Shown in pieces: positions 22,641 through 34,200 of a DNA stretch of 64,000 nt. The DNA lies in assembly GCA_030533445.1 (NCBI GenBank), contig CM060081.1, forward strand, positions 4,227,815-4,291,814, in the 5' to 3' direction. Position 1 is the first letter of the stretch. Every line of letters starts with the position of its first letter. The notes under the pieces were generated by a model. That model did no database searches. It was not told the origin of the DNA and saw only the letters and a list, made by a program, of their open reading frames with translations. Source of the DNA: Cyprinodon diabolis (lineage: Eukaryota; Chordata; Actinopteri; Cyprinodontiformes; Cyprinodontidae). The translations under genes and the position numbers were made by a program.

Positions 22641-23538
22641 TGAATCTTTGGTTTGGCTTGTCCTGAATGAGCTTGAGCTTTAAGGGTCCAATCAGAAGGA
22701 TGAGTCCATGGTTTAAAGAACAGCCTGATTTGAAACAAACACTGCATTACTTGAAGAAAAATTAGTTGCTGAAACTTAGCACCATCTTTCTACTCAGATA
22801 ACTGAAGAGTTAGTCACAAGTTAGGAGTATTAGCAACCAAAACTGCAATAAAGGCGGCTTGAATTAAATGTCCTGTGTGACAGAATAAGTAGGTCGATCT
22901 ATAACATGAGGCAAATAGTGTTTACAGTTTTGTGGTTTCCACAGCTCGACAGAAGCAGAAAATGATGCAACAAGAGCAACACATTTCAAATTCATGAAAT
23001 AGAAACGTTTCTTGTTGCGTCAGTAATACCCCGATAACACAACCATTTATGAAAACACATTTTAAAAATATCCCGACAGTTTAAAAACTGCCTGCATGGA
23101 GACAGAAAATAAAACAAAATACAATAAAATATTTTTTTCTCTGTTGTTAATTTATATACATTTTTAGATGGCAGATTTAAATAAGCTGTAGGTTTCTAGA
23201 TCAGGGGCTCAGCACTGAGGGTGAAAATGAGAGTGTTGACTTTCTGATAAATCCCGTTCTAATTTAAAATATGACAGATTACTGGATTAAGGAGATTTCT
23301 AGTGTACTACATGATATCACACATAACAATTTTTGAGAATTTGGAAACAGTTGCTATTTATTTACTACTTCTTGTCCCAAAGATATGGGAGAAGGAGAGG
23401 AGAAAGTGAAGATTTCAGCTGACTGTAATCATCTGGTCCCCCTCCATAACATGGGAAAAATACTGCTTAGGTGCCATTTATGCTACGCTCACACACCAGG
23501 CTAATATGACCCATTTTCAGTGTTTTTGCCCATGGTGA

Positions 23539-23955
23539 CTGTCATGTTGAGTGGAGGTTTGAAGGACCCAAATGCAGAGATGAAGGCTGAGGTATTTTCA
23601 AGTTCAATATCCAAAAAAGTGTAGCAGAAGCAAAAATCCACAAAATCCAAAAATACTGAAATCCAAAAAAAGCTCACATGACGGGTAAGAAATGATGACG
23701 ATGACAAACCAGCAAACAGTGACTCAACAGGAGGTGTATATATGGGAGATAGAAACAAAGACCAGACTAATCAGCAGATTGGGAGCAGGTGTGGAGAGAT
23801 GAACCTAGAAGGGAGCTAGGGAAAAGGAGACTGAGACAAGAGGGCAACAAGAAATACATAAGAACTCAAATACAATCAAAAATAACTAGAATAACACCAA
23901 ATGGAAATAAAACCAATGAAAACACAAAGATAAAACATAAACAAAACCATGACAG
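23539..23955. mobile_element. MITE with CTGTCA ends and TGA target duplication
   Basis: A 417-bp element with ends CTGTCATGTTGAG and, inverted, CTGTCATGGTTTTG. It is flanked by TGA on both sides (23536-23538 and 23956-23958). Partners are at 27937-28714 and 55876-56032. A 3-bp duplication fits PIF/Harbinger- or CACTA-type mobilisation, but the ends do not decide which. Confidence 0.7.
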
Positions 23956-24119
23956 TGACTCATATTCAACTTTATATAGAGGAAAAGAGCATTTCTGTAC
24001 TTTGTTCACACAAACAACACCGCAACCTAAGTGTCCATCTGTGTATGGACACTTAGAACTATGAATTATGAGATGCCTTGAATGATGAGTAATGTTTACA
24101 CAATGTTTACCTTTGATCA

Positions 24120-24188
24120 CTGCTCCACTTTAGGAAATAGAAATGTTATGAGAGCTGTACAAATGGAAATTTTGTTTCTATACACTCT
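24120..24188 (+). mobile_element. non-LTR 3' end, left part, split by Harbinger
   Basis: GAGCTGTACAAATGGAAATT and TTTGTTTCTATACACTCT continue after the Harbinger insertion at 25312 (GTGTATACAAAATGACAATA). The joined order parallels the LINE end at 50265-50347. Confidence 0.55.
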
Positions 24189-24432
24189 GGGCCGGATCTA
24201 TCAAAGGTTTGCGTGCATAAAAACGTGAACTATTTCACTGCGCACGCTAAAAAATGTACAAACTGATCTATCAACAGTGTGCTAAAATGATTTACACGCA
24301 AAAGTGCGTCTTGTGGGAGGAGAACATGTAAATATATTAATTTAGCACTCGCAAAGTGATTTATTAAACCTGAAAGCAATTTTGCTAACGGTATCTGACT
24401 CTATATTTAACACGTTTCAAAAGAAGGTGCAA

Positions 24433-24957
24433 ATGGTCTGTATGCGTAATTGCGCACACATGGCAGCGGTTATTGTCGCAAGAAGGAGACATCGAACTGA
24501 AGCAAGGAGACGTAGAGAACGCATTTTTTCACTCCGTGTGAATATTTTTGCAATGAAGGAGGAAACGATCATCAAAACATATCGTTCATCCAGCATTGAC
24601 ATTTTGGAGCTGTTGGGGGAACTCCGCATGAATTTGGAGCCAGCCACAAGGAGGACCCACGCAATACCAGATATCACAAAACTCCTTGCAACGTCGCACT
24701 TTTTTGCATCTGGGTCATTCCAGCGTACGGTTGCAGCGAGAGCTGGGATCTCCCAATCTCATTTTTCAGAAGTGCTGTCCGAAGTGCTGTCCGACGGGGT
24801 CGGGGTTCTCCCCCTGCACCTGCGGAGCAACATGCCAATGCTGCGGGGATGCGTACGCGCAGTAATCTCATCCACAGTCACTTCTTGTGAGCCATTTGGT
24901 ATGTGCATATTTCTACAGGCCAATACAAAACACCTGTTCTTTTTTTTACTGCAGTGA
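24433..24957 (+). pseudogene. Harbinger transposase (HARBI1-like), N-terminal fragment
   Basis: The frame can start at the ATG at 24433 or 24460 (MAAVIVARRRHRTEARRRR). After a basic segment it reads LELLGELRMNLEPATRRTHA, ITKLLATSHFFASGSFQRTV and AGISQSHFSEVLSEVL. This is the helical N-terminal region of Harbinger nucleases, including the typical GSFQ and GISQS motifs. The DDE catalytic core that should follow is missing; the frame continues into unrelated sequence and ends in QANTKHLFFFLLQ. It cannot encode an active nuclease. The element would rely on other copies. Confidence 0.85.
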
Positions 24958-25014
24958 AGTAGAAATTCAGCCACATACCACCTTAGGGAATAAAGGTTGC
25001 CAAAGTTTTTTCTT

Positions 25015-25020
25015 TTTATA

Positions 25021-25051
<31 letters not shown>

Positions 25052-25062
25052 GTGTGTGTGTT
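25015..25062 (+). repeat. (TA)n, T-run and (GT)n microsatellite
   Basis: About 20 bp of TA repeats, then a run of T and GTGTGTGTG, inside the Harbinger element. Confidence 0.9.
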
Positions 25063-25311
25063 GGGGATCACTGTAAGATTTAAATTTCTTAATGCACTAG
25101 TTTGTAGAAACTACAAACTACTTTGCCGCAAACCACAAACCGCGCAAACCATCATTTACATAGGGCGTCTCCAACAGTTTTGCACCTGCCACCAGTTACG
25201 CAATCGCTCTTGTTAAATCACCCGCAAACCATGGTTCAGCCCCTCGCGCAAAATTCCAGTTTGCGAGCGCAAATTACTGCACGCAAAATTGGATCTTGAT
25301 AAATCCGGCCC

Positions 25312-25356
25312 TCTGTGTATACAAAATGACAATAAAGTTGATCTAAGTCTATGTCG
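25312..25356 (+). mobile_element. non-LTR 3' end, right part, split by Harbinger
   Basis: GACAATAAAGTTGATCTAAG is the LINE tail resumed after the Harbinger insertion; compare GAATAAAGTTTGTCTAAGTC at 50320. Confidence 0.55.
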
Positions 25357-25754
25357 TGAACAGTGCTGTGCAAATATTTATTAGTTTGAAAAGTTGTACA
25401 GGTAAAAGTTTTTGGTTAATATAAAGAACAACAATCTGATTTGAGACACTTTCATATGTGGTACTAAAGAGAAAACATATCCTATGTGTGGATCCAAACC
25501 CATCAACACAGACCTGCAGCATCACCAAGTGCTCTGCCAAACACCCCTGCCAACTCTTCAACTCTTTTTGGCTGTCGTCTTTCTCTAATTTGTGTGTTGG
25601 ATATGACCCAGGTATTTGGAAAGAGAAATATCAACACCGGCAAGACAGAAAATGATCAAAAACACTGTAATGCTTAAATGATTTAATGTATTCAGCAATA
25701 TTATCAACTGAACCAAAACAACATAAATGGATTTTGTTAATCAAACTGAATTTG

Positions 25755-25905
25755 AGACTAGCCTTGAAACTTTCCTTTTTGATAAAGCTTATAATTAGAG
25801 TAGGTCAGGTTACACTGAGCTATCTTTATAGTTGTGCTGCTATAGGCTTCGACTGCTGGAGGACGTAGGGACATGGTTTGGGGAGCATCAGTGGCAGCTT
25901 TGCTT
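25755..25905 (+). mobile_element. L2-clade LINE, end of ORF fragment
   Basis: ACTTTCCTTTTTGATAAAGC and GTGCTGCTATAGGCTTCGAC match the ORF end and start of the 3' UTR of the longer copy at 27412. Truncated at both sides. Confidence 0.7.
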
Positions 25906-26059
25906 ATATGTGATTATTTTTAGGGAGAAACAGAAGACAGTGTCTCTTCTCTGCATGACTGCAGCCACGGTTTGCTGGTAACTGACTGCCGGTAGGTGTT
26001 CTAGAGAGGGAAGGGGCTTACAGCGGCGCTCACTGCTCACGATCTGAAGTTTTTTTCTG

Positions 26060-26220
26060 AAGGATTTTTTACATTGTTGCAAAGGTCTGCAGTAATGCAG
26101 ATTATAGGAGATTTGTCACTAGTCGCTTCTTTGAGTTACTAGAGTTATCTGAAAAGCTGTTAATTTAGGAGCAAAGTCACTAAATTGGCAGCAGAACTGC
26201 TAAAGTCTGTTATTAAATTG
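26060..26220 (+). repeat. hAT-like fragment related to 40698-41079
   Basis: AGATTTGTCACTAGTCGCTT and CAAAGTCACTAAATTGGCA resemble AGATTTGTCGCTAGTCGCTT and CAAAGTCGCTGGGTTGGCA of the complete element. Degenerate. Confidence 0.5.
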
Positions 26221-26689
26221 ACATCCACCAAAATGATCAAATTTCAGCAATAAACAGAATAAAGCATCAAGACCTGCTGTGTGAATGTAGCTTTACATAC
26301 TTTAACAACTCAATAATGTATGTTTTATTAGCAGACAGTAATTGTTAATGTCAGAGATAACTCTGTCAGATAAAAATCTTTCAGTGTTAACACCTGCTAC
26401 TACCTGCTAGCTATGGGGGAGGGGGGTGGGGGCAGGGTTTGTCCTTAGTTACTGGATAAGAAGGCGTATGATTGCAGCCATTATGAATCTGCAGCAGTTG
26501 AAGAAGCATAATTAACGATTGTCTGGGATGGCGCGGACGGAGGGTTTGACCGTGGTTATCCCTAACCCCCCACCCCCATCCCCCCGGCCTTTCACTACAT
26601 AAACGCATGAAATAATAAATGTTCACTTCACAAATTTCTGCAAAGCCTTTCATCCACAAAGCTCACACACATACCTCCAGCCCCCACAT

Positions 26690-26790
26690 ACTGAACATCT
26701 ATGGAAGGAACAAGCAGTAATTAGTGCTTAATGGCTTGTCTGTTGTGGTTAATTGCAGCCTGTATGGATGCAGTATCGAGGGTGGAAAAA
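26690..26790. promoter_or_regulatory. possible conserved non-coding element
   Basis: A non-repeat patch with several homeodomain-type cores (AGTAATTAGTGCTTAATGG and GTGGTTAATTGCAG). It could be an intronic enhancer of the grip2 region. This rests only on motif content. Confidence 0.15.
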
Positions 26791-27936
26791 GGCGGAGTGT
26801 GGGGGACGAAAGACGGGTCTGATCACCACTTCAGTTCTAATGATCTCATGCTTGTTTTCTTTGTTGTCTAGACTTTTTCCTAAACTTTTAAAACTACATA
26901 AAAGCATTTAGACACCAAAGAGCTCAGAGAATAAAGTAGATGCTGAGCTTTGAAAAAGGGCCTCAATCATGATAATAATAGAAGTTTTCTGCAATCTCCA
27001 ACAAAGCACCAGGAATTTCGGCTAAAGGTGTTGCAACATTACAGACAAACTGTTGATATAAAACTTTTTTCTGTGAAGGAGCTTAAAATGTTGCATCACC
27101 ATCAGGGCTGTAGCCACACTTTAACAACTACTGAGAGACGCTCAAGTATGTTAGTAGAATAACAACATAAGACTGCTTTATTAGGCTATGCACACATTTT
27201 ATAGTAAAAAATGTCTTTCTTAATTTATTGAATATAAAGAGGAGCTCTTATTAAAAGTCCTAAAACTAGAAGTTTCCTGAAGTTTCGTTGCCTTTAAATC
27301 TTATATTATGTCCACTTTTCCAACGCTCTACAGAAAGACTGAACGGCTCCAGCAGGTCAAAGTTTTAGGACTGTATACAGTATATAGCTGCTATTTGAAG
27401 GTTGATTTGAGATGGTTTTGTTTTGTGAAACAAAATACTCTCCTGTGGAACCAACTACCAGTTTTAGTCCGTGAGGCAGACACCCTGTCTACTTTTAAGA
27501 CTAGGCTTAAAACTTTCCTTTTTGATAAAGCTTCTAGTTAGAGTGGCTCAGGTTATCCTGAGCTATCTCTATAGTTCTGCTGCTATAGGCTTAGACTGCT
27601 GGAGGACATAGGATCCCCCATTTCATCATTCTATCTCTATTCTCCCACCCTGCAGAATCTGTTAGTTCAATCTCTCTCTCTGCTTTTTTTGTGTAGTGGC
27701 TTTGCCTCATTTGTTCCTGTTTGGTTGTGACACCATCCTGGAGTAAAATATCAGCTGTGCTGCTGCCATTAACACCTTTGTTTCTAGATGTTGGAGATCG
27801 GCCTGTTTTTCAGTGTAGTCCTGTTTCTCTGACTGTGACTGGCTGGATGTGCTCTCTTCATCCTCTGACATGGGAACTGGCTCGGAGCTCGTCTGTCTGG
27901 CTTTTAACGTTGCCTTTTGCATTTCTGCTTCTGTCT

Positions 27937-28714
27937 CTGTCACGATTTGGCTATGGTTAGTTGACCCAAAAGCAGAGGCAGGGAGGCAGAGGTGAATCTC
28001 TTGTGGATTTAATAATGACTTAACACAGGCATCCCCAAACTCGGTCCTCAAGGCCCCCTGTCCTGCAGGTTTTAGAGGTTTCCTTGCTCCAGCACAGCTG
28101 ATTTTAATTGAAAGCTGATTAACAGGCTTTTGGTCTACTGCAATCATTATAACCAGCTGAAGCAGAGAAACCTCTAAAACCTGCAGGACAGGGGGCCTTG
28201 AGGACCGAGTTTGGGGATGCCTGACTTAACAGAAAACAGAGGCAGGTTATCCAAAAAGAAAACATGAAACCAGGAGTCCAAAAATCAAAAACATGAAAAC
28301 TAGTCTAAACGTAACAGAAACCATGGAGACATCAGGGGAATCACAATCATAAGGAGGAAGGCACAGAGAGAAGGAATTGGAGCATGTTAGACGGTGTTTG
28401 ACAAGGACCCAGCAAAGGGGAACAGAAGAGAGAGGGCTTTTAAAGGAGACTGAGACAAAGAGGGGGCTAATGAGGAAACTAGGAGCAGGTGTGCAAAGAA
28501 CAAGAGAGGGAAAGAGCTAGAGAAGAAGGAGAACATAAGAGGGCAGCAGAGAGCAACAAATAGAAACCTGGATGACTGGAAATAACAACAAAATGATAAT
28601 CAAATAACTAGGACTATAAAACATGGAGAAAAGAAAACTAAACACTAGAAAACAAGGAGTAAAGAAAGACTGAATACTCAAAAGAAAAACATAACAGAAA
28701 CAGAAATCTGACAG
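27937..28714. mobile_element. CTGTCA MITE inserted in L2, itself interrupted
   Basis: Ends CTGTCACGATTT and, inverted, CTGTCAGATTTC, flanked by TCT on both sides (27934-27936 and 28715-28717). Inner blocks GAGACTGAGACAA and CATAAGAGGGCA also occur in the copies at 23539 and 55876. A hAT MITE lies within it at 28026-28223. Confidence 0.75.
28026..28223. mobile_element. hAT-type MITE with 57-bp inverted ends and 8-bp duplication
   Basis: A 198-bp palindromic element. Bases 28026-28082 (starting CAGGCATCCCCAAACTCGGT) are the exact inverse of 28167-28223. It is flanked by ACTTAACA at 28018-28025 and 28224-28231; an 8-bp duplication is the hAT signature. It has no coding capacity. Near-perfect ends suggest recent insertion. 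Confidence 0.92.
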
Positions 28715-29744
28715 TCTCCTTGAACCCCAGTCGGCCTCAGCAGATGGCCGCTCACACTGAGCCTGGTTCTGCTGGAGGTTTCTTCCTGTTATAAGGGAAT
28801 TTTTCCTCTCCACTGTCGCTGCAAGCATGCTTAGTGTGAGGGATTCAATGACTTGATGCAATCAACTGGTTTTCCTTAAATAGAAAACTTTGAATCAATC
28901 TGAGTTTATGATCTGGTGAACTGTAAAGTGCCTTGAAATGACGTGTTGTAAATTGGCGCTATAGAAATAAACTGAACTGAATTGAAATTAAAGGGCGGGT
29001 GTCCAGTAACTTTAAGACGTTTCCTTTTTTTGGACACGGCTGAATTACTCGATTGAGGTATATTAGCAAAAGGACACATATAAAAATGTCTGGACATCCA
29101 CCTTGAGGACAGGAACTGCTCGATCCCTTACTTAAAAACAGCAAAATGATCCACACATGGTAATTTATTATCCTGAGCCAAAATAGAAATCCAGTGTAAT
29201 TATTTTCAGCAATTTTCTCCATCAAACCTGCATAACAAGACAAAGAAAAGCTACTGTATATTCTGGGGAACAAAAATTAAACAAAAGATCATCTTTCAGC
29301 TGCAGAGAAATGAGTACAGAATGAAAAACACGCAGCCTGGCAGGTGCTGAAGAGAGAAAAAAAAACATCAAACGGCTTTGAAGTCACAGTTTAGCCTCTT
29401 TCTGCCAACATGTCTTTGCTTCCTATCCAACATGTTCTGTTGACAGCGTTCATCAGAGAGCCAGCAACAGGAGACAAGGAGGACATCTTTAAACGGGAGT
29501 GTGGAGGGATTTATGAGGAAGAAGACAGTAGCTTTGTTAGTTGGTCACATGGTTCCATCCCCGCCTCTCTATCATCATTTACCTGCAATGATTGTAAGCT
29601 GCTTAAGGTAAGCACATCATTTAAATGGCTAAAAATGGAAATGACAGTGGGAGGGGGGCTTCATTTATTATAAACGGCAAAAAAATACATTTATTTAGAT
29701 TCAAAAAAGAATTCAGTGCCTTTTATTCCAATTTTTTAATGAAT

Positions 29745-30140
29745 TGTTACTCTGACTTTGACTGGCTGGATGTGCTCTCTCCATCCTCTGACATGGGAGC
29801 TGGCTCACAGCTCGTCTGCCTGGCTGTGTGTTTCCTGGACGGGGCCGCCTTTTACAGTTGCCTTTTCTAACCCTGCTTTTGTCTCCTTGAACCCCAGTGG
29901 GCCTCTGCAGATGGCTGTTGACACTGAGCCTGGTTCTGCTGGAGGTTTCTTCCTGTTAAAAGGGAGTTTTTCCTCTCCACAGTCGCTACAAGCATGCTTA
30001 GTATGAGGGATTGCTGTGAGTAAATGAGTCGATGCAATCAACTGGTTCCTTCTATCTTAGGAAAACCAGTAGAAGTGCCTTGAGATGACATGTATTTTGA
30101 ATTGGCACTATATAAGTAAACTGAAATAACTTGCATTGCA
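29745..30140 (+). mobile_element. L2-clade LINE, 3' end fragment
   Basis: From GACTGGCTGGATGTGCTCTC to the TATATAAGTAAACTGAAATA tail. Confidence 0.8.
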
Positions 30141-31269
30141 AAAAAAAAATCATGTTTGGAAAATACAATAAAAAAAAAATCCAACCCTGTAATAAAACCT
30201 TGGAAAACTTAATCAAAAGAGGTTTAAAGACTAACTAACTGCTGTTTTCTTAGGCCTTGTTTAAATGTTTTTATTGTTATTGTTTTTATTATTATCGAGT
30301 TTGAAGTTTATATTCTTTTCAAATTGCATTCAAAAATCAAGCGCTCGTCACTTCAAGCCCAATACAAATCCTTGCTCTCGACAAAAAGAAATGGACAACA
30401 AATAAAGAAAATATAGTTTGAAGGAAAACAAAGCAAAAGCCACACGCAGGCTTCACAGACTTTGATAATATGTAACACAGTCAGACACAAAGTCTTTACT
30501 GACAGGCCAATAAACTCAGAAACTCTGTTCGCAGAGATGCTGTTAAATCCCTTAATTGGACTTAATGATCATGAATGCATTTGCTGGTTGGATTGTTTTT
30601 CTTTTTCCTCTTCTTTAAAGAACATAGAACAATAAAATCATTCTGCAGCTCGTGAAAATATTCAGTTAGTCTCTAAACTTTTTGGTTTAATTCTTTATCA
30701 GAAAAGAAAAATAGCAACTACCCAACAAGGCAGGGAATGAAATATGAAAACCTGAAAAAATTCAAACAGCGTCAAAACCCTGAAACAGCGAGCAGCTCTC
30801 CGAGGCGATCGGACCCACCGTGTCCATCTGTGCATAAAGAGGGATGGAGACCACCTTATTATCAAACCCTGCTGTATATGCTTAGAGCTAAAACTGCTAT
30901 CATGTTCTGTAGTTTGGAATCTCACTTTTCATTGTACGTTGAACACAGAAATATCTGCCTATATTGGCCTGGAAAAATAATTTTTTCATATTGCTTAAAC
31001 ATATCGAGCAGCAACAGCTGGATTCCTACATCATAACATCTTAAAAGCTGAAGAGTCTTATGTCGGCATGTCAATGATAAACACAGCACCCCCTGGTGGC
31101 ACTTCGTGATCGACAATCTCTACTTGTCTTGCTACTGGTTACTAAAGTTATTCAAACAAAAGAGAGAAATTCTTTATGTTCATCTAAATTTTAATACTAC
31201 TTCAATAATTTTAGAGATTTAAAGACTTAATGTGAAGGAAGCAGGGAAGAACGCAAAGGAACGTTTGAT
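30141..31269. other. nothing recognised
   Basis: AT-rich unique sequence; no exon or repeat supported. Confidence 0.4.
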
Positions 31270-34200
31270 TAGGTAAGGGTCTCTAGGTTACAGACTTCTC
31301 TGGACTCCCTAGATCTACCTCTTTAGGTTAGATGTCTCTACCCTTGATCTACCTCTTTAGGTTAGATGTATCTGGCTTAGATCTACCTGTTTAGGTTAGA
31401 TGTATCTAGCTTAGATCTACCTGTTTGGGTTAGATGTATCTAGCTTAGATCTGCCTCTTTAGGTTAGATGTATCTAGCTTAGATCTACCTCTTTAGGTTA
31501 GATGTATCTAGCTTAGATCTGCCTCTTTAGGTTAGATGTATCTAGCTTAGATCTACCTCTTTAGGTTAGATGTATCTAGCTTAGATCTGCCTCTTTAGGT
31601 TAGATGTATCTAGCTTAGATCTACCTCTTTAGGTTAGATGTATCTAGCTTAGATCTGCCTCTTTAGGTTAGATGTATCTAGCTTAGATCTACCTCTTTAG
31701 GTCATATGTCTCTAGCTTAGATCTAATTCTTTAGGTTAGATGTCTCTACCCTAGATCTACCTCTTTAGATTTGATGTTTCTAGCTTAGATCTGCCACTCT
31801 AGGTTAGATGTCTCTACCCTAGATCTACCTCTTTAGGTTAGATGTATCTAGCTTAGATCTACCTGTTTAGGTTAGATGTATCTAGCTTAGATCTACCTGT
31901 TTGGGTTAGATGTATCTAGCTTAGATCTACCTCTTTAGGTTAGATGTATCTAGCTTAGATCTGCCTCTTTAGGTTAGATGTATCTAGCTTAGATCTACCT
32001 CTTTAGGTTAGATGTATCTAGCTTAGATCTGCCTCTTTAGGTTAGATGTATCTAGCTTAGATCTACCTCTTTAGGTCATATGTCTCTAGCTTAGATCTAA
32101 TTCTTTAGGTTAGATGTCTCTACCCTAGATCTACCTCTTTAGATTTGATGTTTCTAGCTTAGATCTGCCACTCTAGGTTAGATGTCTCTACCCTAGATCT
32201 ACCTCTTTAGGTTAGATGTATCTAGCTTAGATCTACCTGTTTAGGTTAGATGTATCTAGCTTAGATCTACCTGTTTGTGTTAGATGTATCTAGCTTAGAT
32301 CTACCTCTTTAGGTTAGATGTATCTAGCTTAGATCTGCCTCTTTAGGTTAGATGTATCTAGCTTAGATCTACCTCTTTAGGTCATATGTCTCTAGCTTAG
32401 ATCTAATTCTTTAGGTTAGATGTCTCTACCCTAGATCTACCTCTTTAGATTTGATGTTTCTAGCTTAGATCTGCCACTCTAGGTTAGATGTCTCTACCCT
32501 AGATCTACCTCTTTAGGTTAGATGTATCTAGCTTAGATCTACCTGTTTAGGTTAGATGTATCTAGCTTAGATCTACCTGTTTGGGTTAGATGTATCTAGC
32601 TTAGATCTACCTCTTTAGGTTAGATGTATCTAGCTTAGATCTGCCTCTTTAGGTTAGATGTATCTAGCTTAGATCTACCTCTTTAGGTTAGATGTATCTA
32701 GCTTAGATCTGCCTCTTTAGGTTAGATGTATCTAGCTTAGATCTACCTCTTTAGGTCATATGTCTCTAGCTTAGATCTAATTCTTTAGGTTAGATGTCTC
32801 TACCCTAGATCTACCTCTTTAGATTTGATGTTTCTAGCTTAGATCTGCCACTCTAGGTTAGATGTCTCTACCCTAGATCTACCTCTTTAGGTTAGATGTA
32901 TCTAGCTTAGATCTACCTGTTTAGGTTAGATGTATCTAGCTTAGATCTACCTGTTTGTGTTAGATGTATCTAGCTTAGATCTACCTCTTTAGGTTAGATG
33001 TATCTAGCTTAGATCTGCCTCTTTAGGTTAGATGTATCTAGCTTAGATCTACCTCTTTAGGTCATATGTCTCTAGCTTAGATCTAATTCTTTAGGTTAGA
33101 TGTCTCTACCCTAGATCTACCTCTTTAGATTTGATGTTTCTAGCTTAGATCTGCCACTCTAGGTTAGATGTCTCTACCCTAGATCTACCTCTTTAGGTTA
33201 GATGTATCTAGCTTAGATCTACCTGTTTAGGTTAGATGTATCTAGCTTAGATCTACCTGTTTGGGTTAGATGTATCTAGCTTAGATCTACCTCTTTAGGT
33301 TAGATGTATCTAGCTTAGATCTGCCTCTTTAGGTTAGATGTATCTAGCTTAGATCTACCTCTTTAGGTTAGATGTATCTAGCTTAGATCTGCCTCTTTAG
33401 GTTAGATGTATCTAGCTTAGATCTACCTCTTTAGGTCATATGTCTCTAGCTTAGATCTAATTCTTTAGGTTAGATGTCTCTACCCTAGATCTACCTCTTT
33501 AGATTTGATGTTTCTAGCTTAGATCTGCCACTCTAGGTTAGATGTCTCTACCCTAGATCTACCTCTTTAGGTTAGATGTATCTAGCTTAGATCTACCTGT
33601 TTAGGTTAGATGTATCTAGCTTAGATCTACCTGTTTGGGTTAGATGTATCTAGCTTAGATCTACCTCTTTAGGTTAGATGTATCTAGCTTAGATCTGCCT
33701 CTTTAGGTTAGATGTATCTAGCTTAGATCTACCTGTTTAGGTCATATGTCTCTAGCTAGATGTAAAGTGCCTTGAGATGACATGTGTTGTGAATTTGGCG
33801 CTATATAAATAAACTGAATTGAAATTGAATTGAATGTATCTAGCTTAGATCTACCTCTTTAGGTTAGATGTATCTAGCTTAGATCTGCCTCTTTAGGTTA
33901 GATGTATCTAGCTTAGATCTACCTCTTTAGGTTAGATGTATCTAGCTTAGATCTGCCTCTTTAGGTTAGATGTATCTAGCTTAGATCTACCTCTTTAGGT
34001 CATATGTCTCTAGCTTAGATCTAATTCTTTAGGTTAGATGTCTCTACCCTAGATCTACCTCTTTAGATTTGATGTTTCTAGCTTAGATCTGCCACTCTAG
34101 GTTAGATGTCTCTACCCTAGATCTACCTCTTTAGGTTTGATGTTTCTAGCTTAGATCTGCCACTCTAGGTTAGATGTCTCTACCCTAGATCTACTTCTTT

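Larger units (their letters stand above)
24189..25311 (+). mobile_element. PIF/Harbinger transposon, internally deleted
   Basis: A 1123-bp element with ends GGGCCGGATCTATCAA (24189-24204) and, inverted, GGGCCGGATTTATCAA (25296-25311). It is flanked by TCT on each side; 3-bp duplications fit the superfamily. Subterminal sequence is rich in GCGT/GCAAA motifs in inverted orientation. It carries an N-terminal transposase fragment only. It is inserted in an older LINE tail. Confidence 0.88.
27412..28990 (+). mobile_element. L2-clade LINE with ORF end, interrupted by a nested MITE
   Basis: The longest L2 copy. Its first part (27412-27541) encodes LLWNQLPVLVREADTLSTFK and LKTFLFDKASS then stops, the typical C-terminus of L2-type reverse transcriptase ORFs. 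The 3' UTR follows, is cut at 27936 by a CTGTCA MITE, resumes at 28718 (CCTTGAACCCCAGTC) and ends near 28990 with the ATAGAAATAAACTGAACTGA tail. This copy ties the many tail fragments in the window to an L2-type LINE. Confidence 0.85.

Noticed and set aside
27937..28714. CTGTCA element as a solo LTR (TG...CA)
   Set aside because: TCT and TGA 3-bp duplications around two copies and inverted CTGTCA ends fit a DNA-type MITE better; no primer-binding site or polypurine tract seen.
29410..29610. Plus-strand ORF ending at AAG|GTAAGC
   Set aside because: Weak acceptor, no recognised motif, and flanked by transposon sequence; likely chance.
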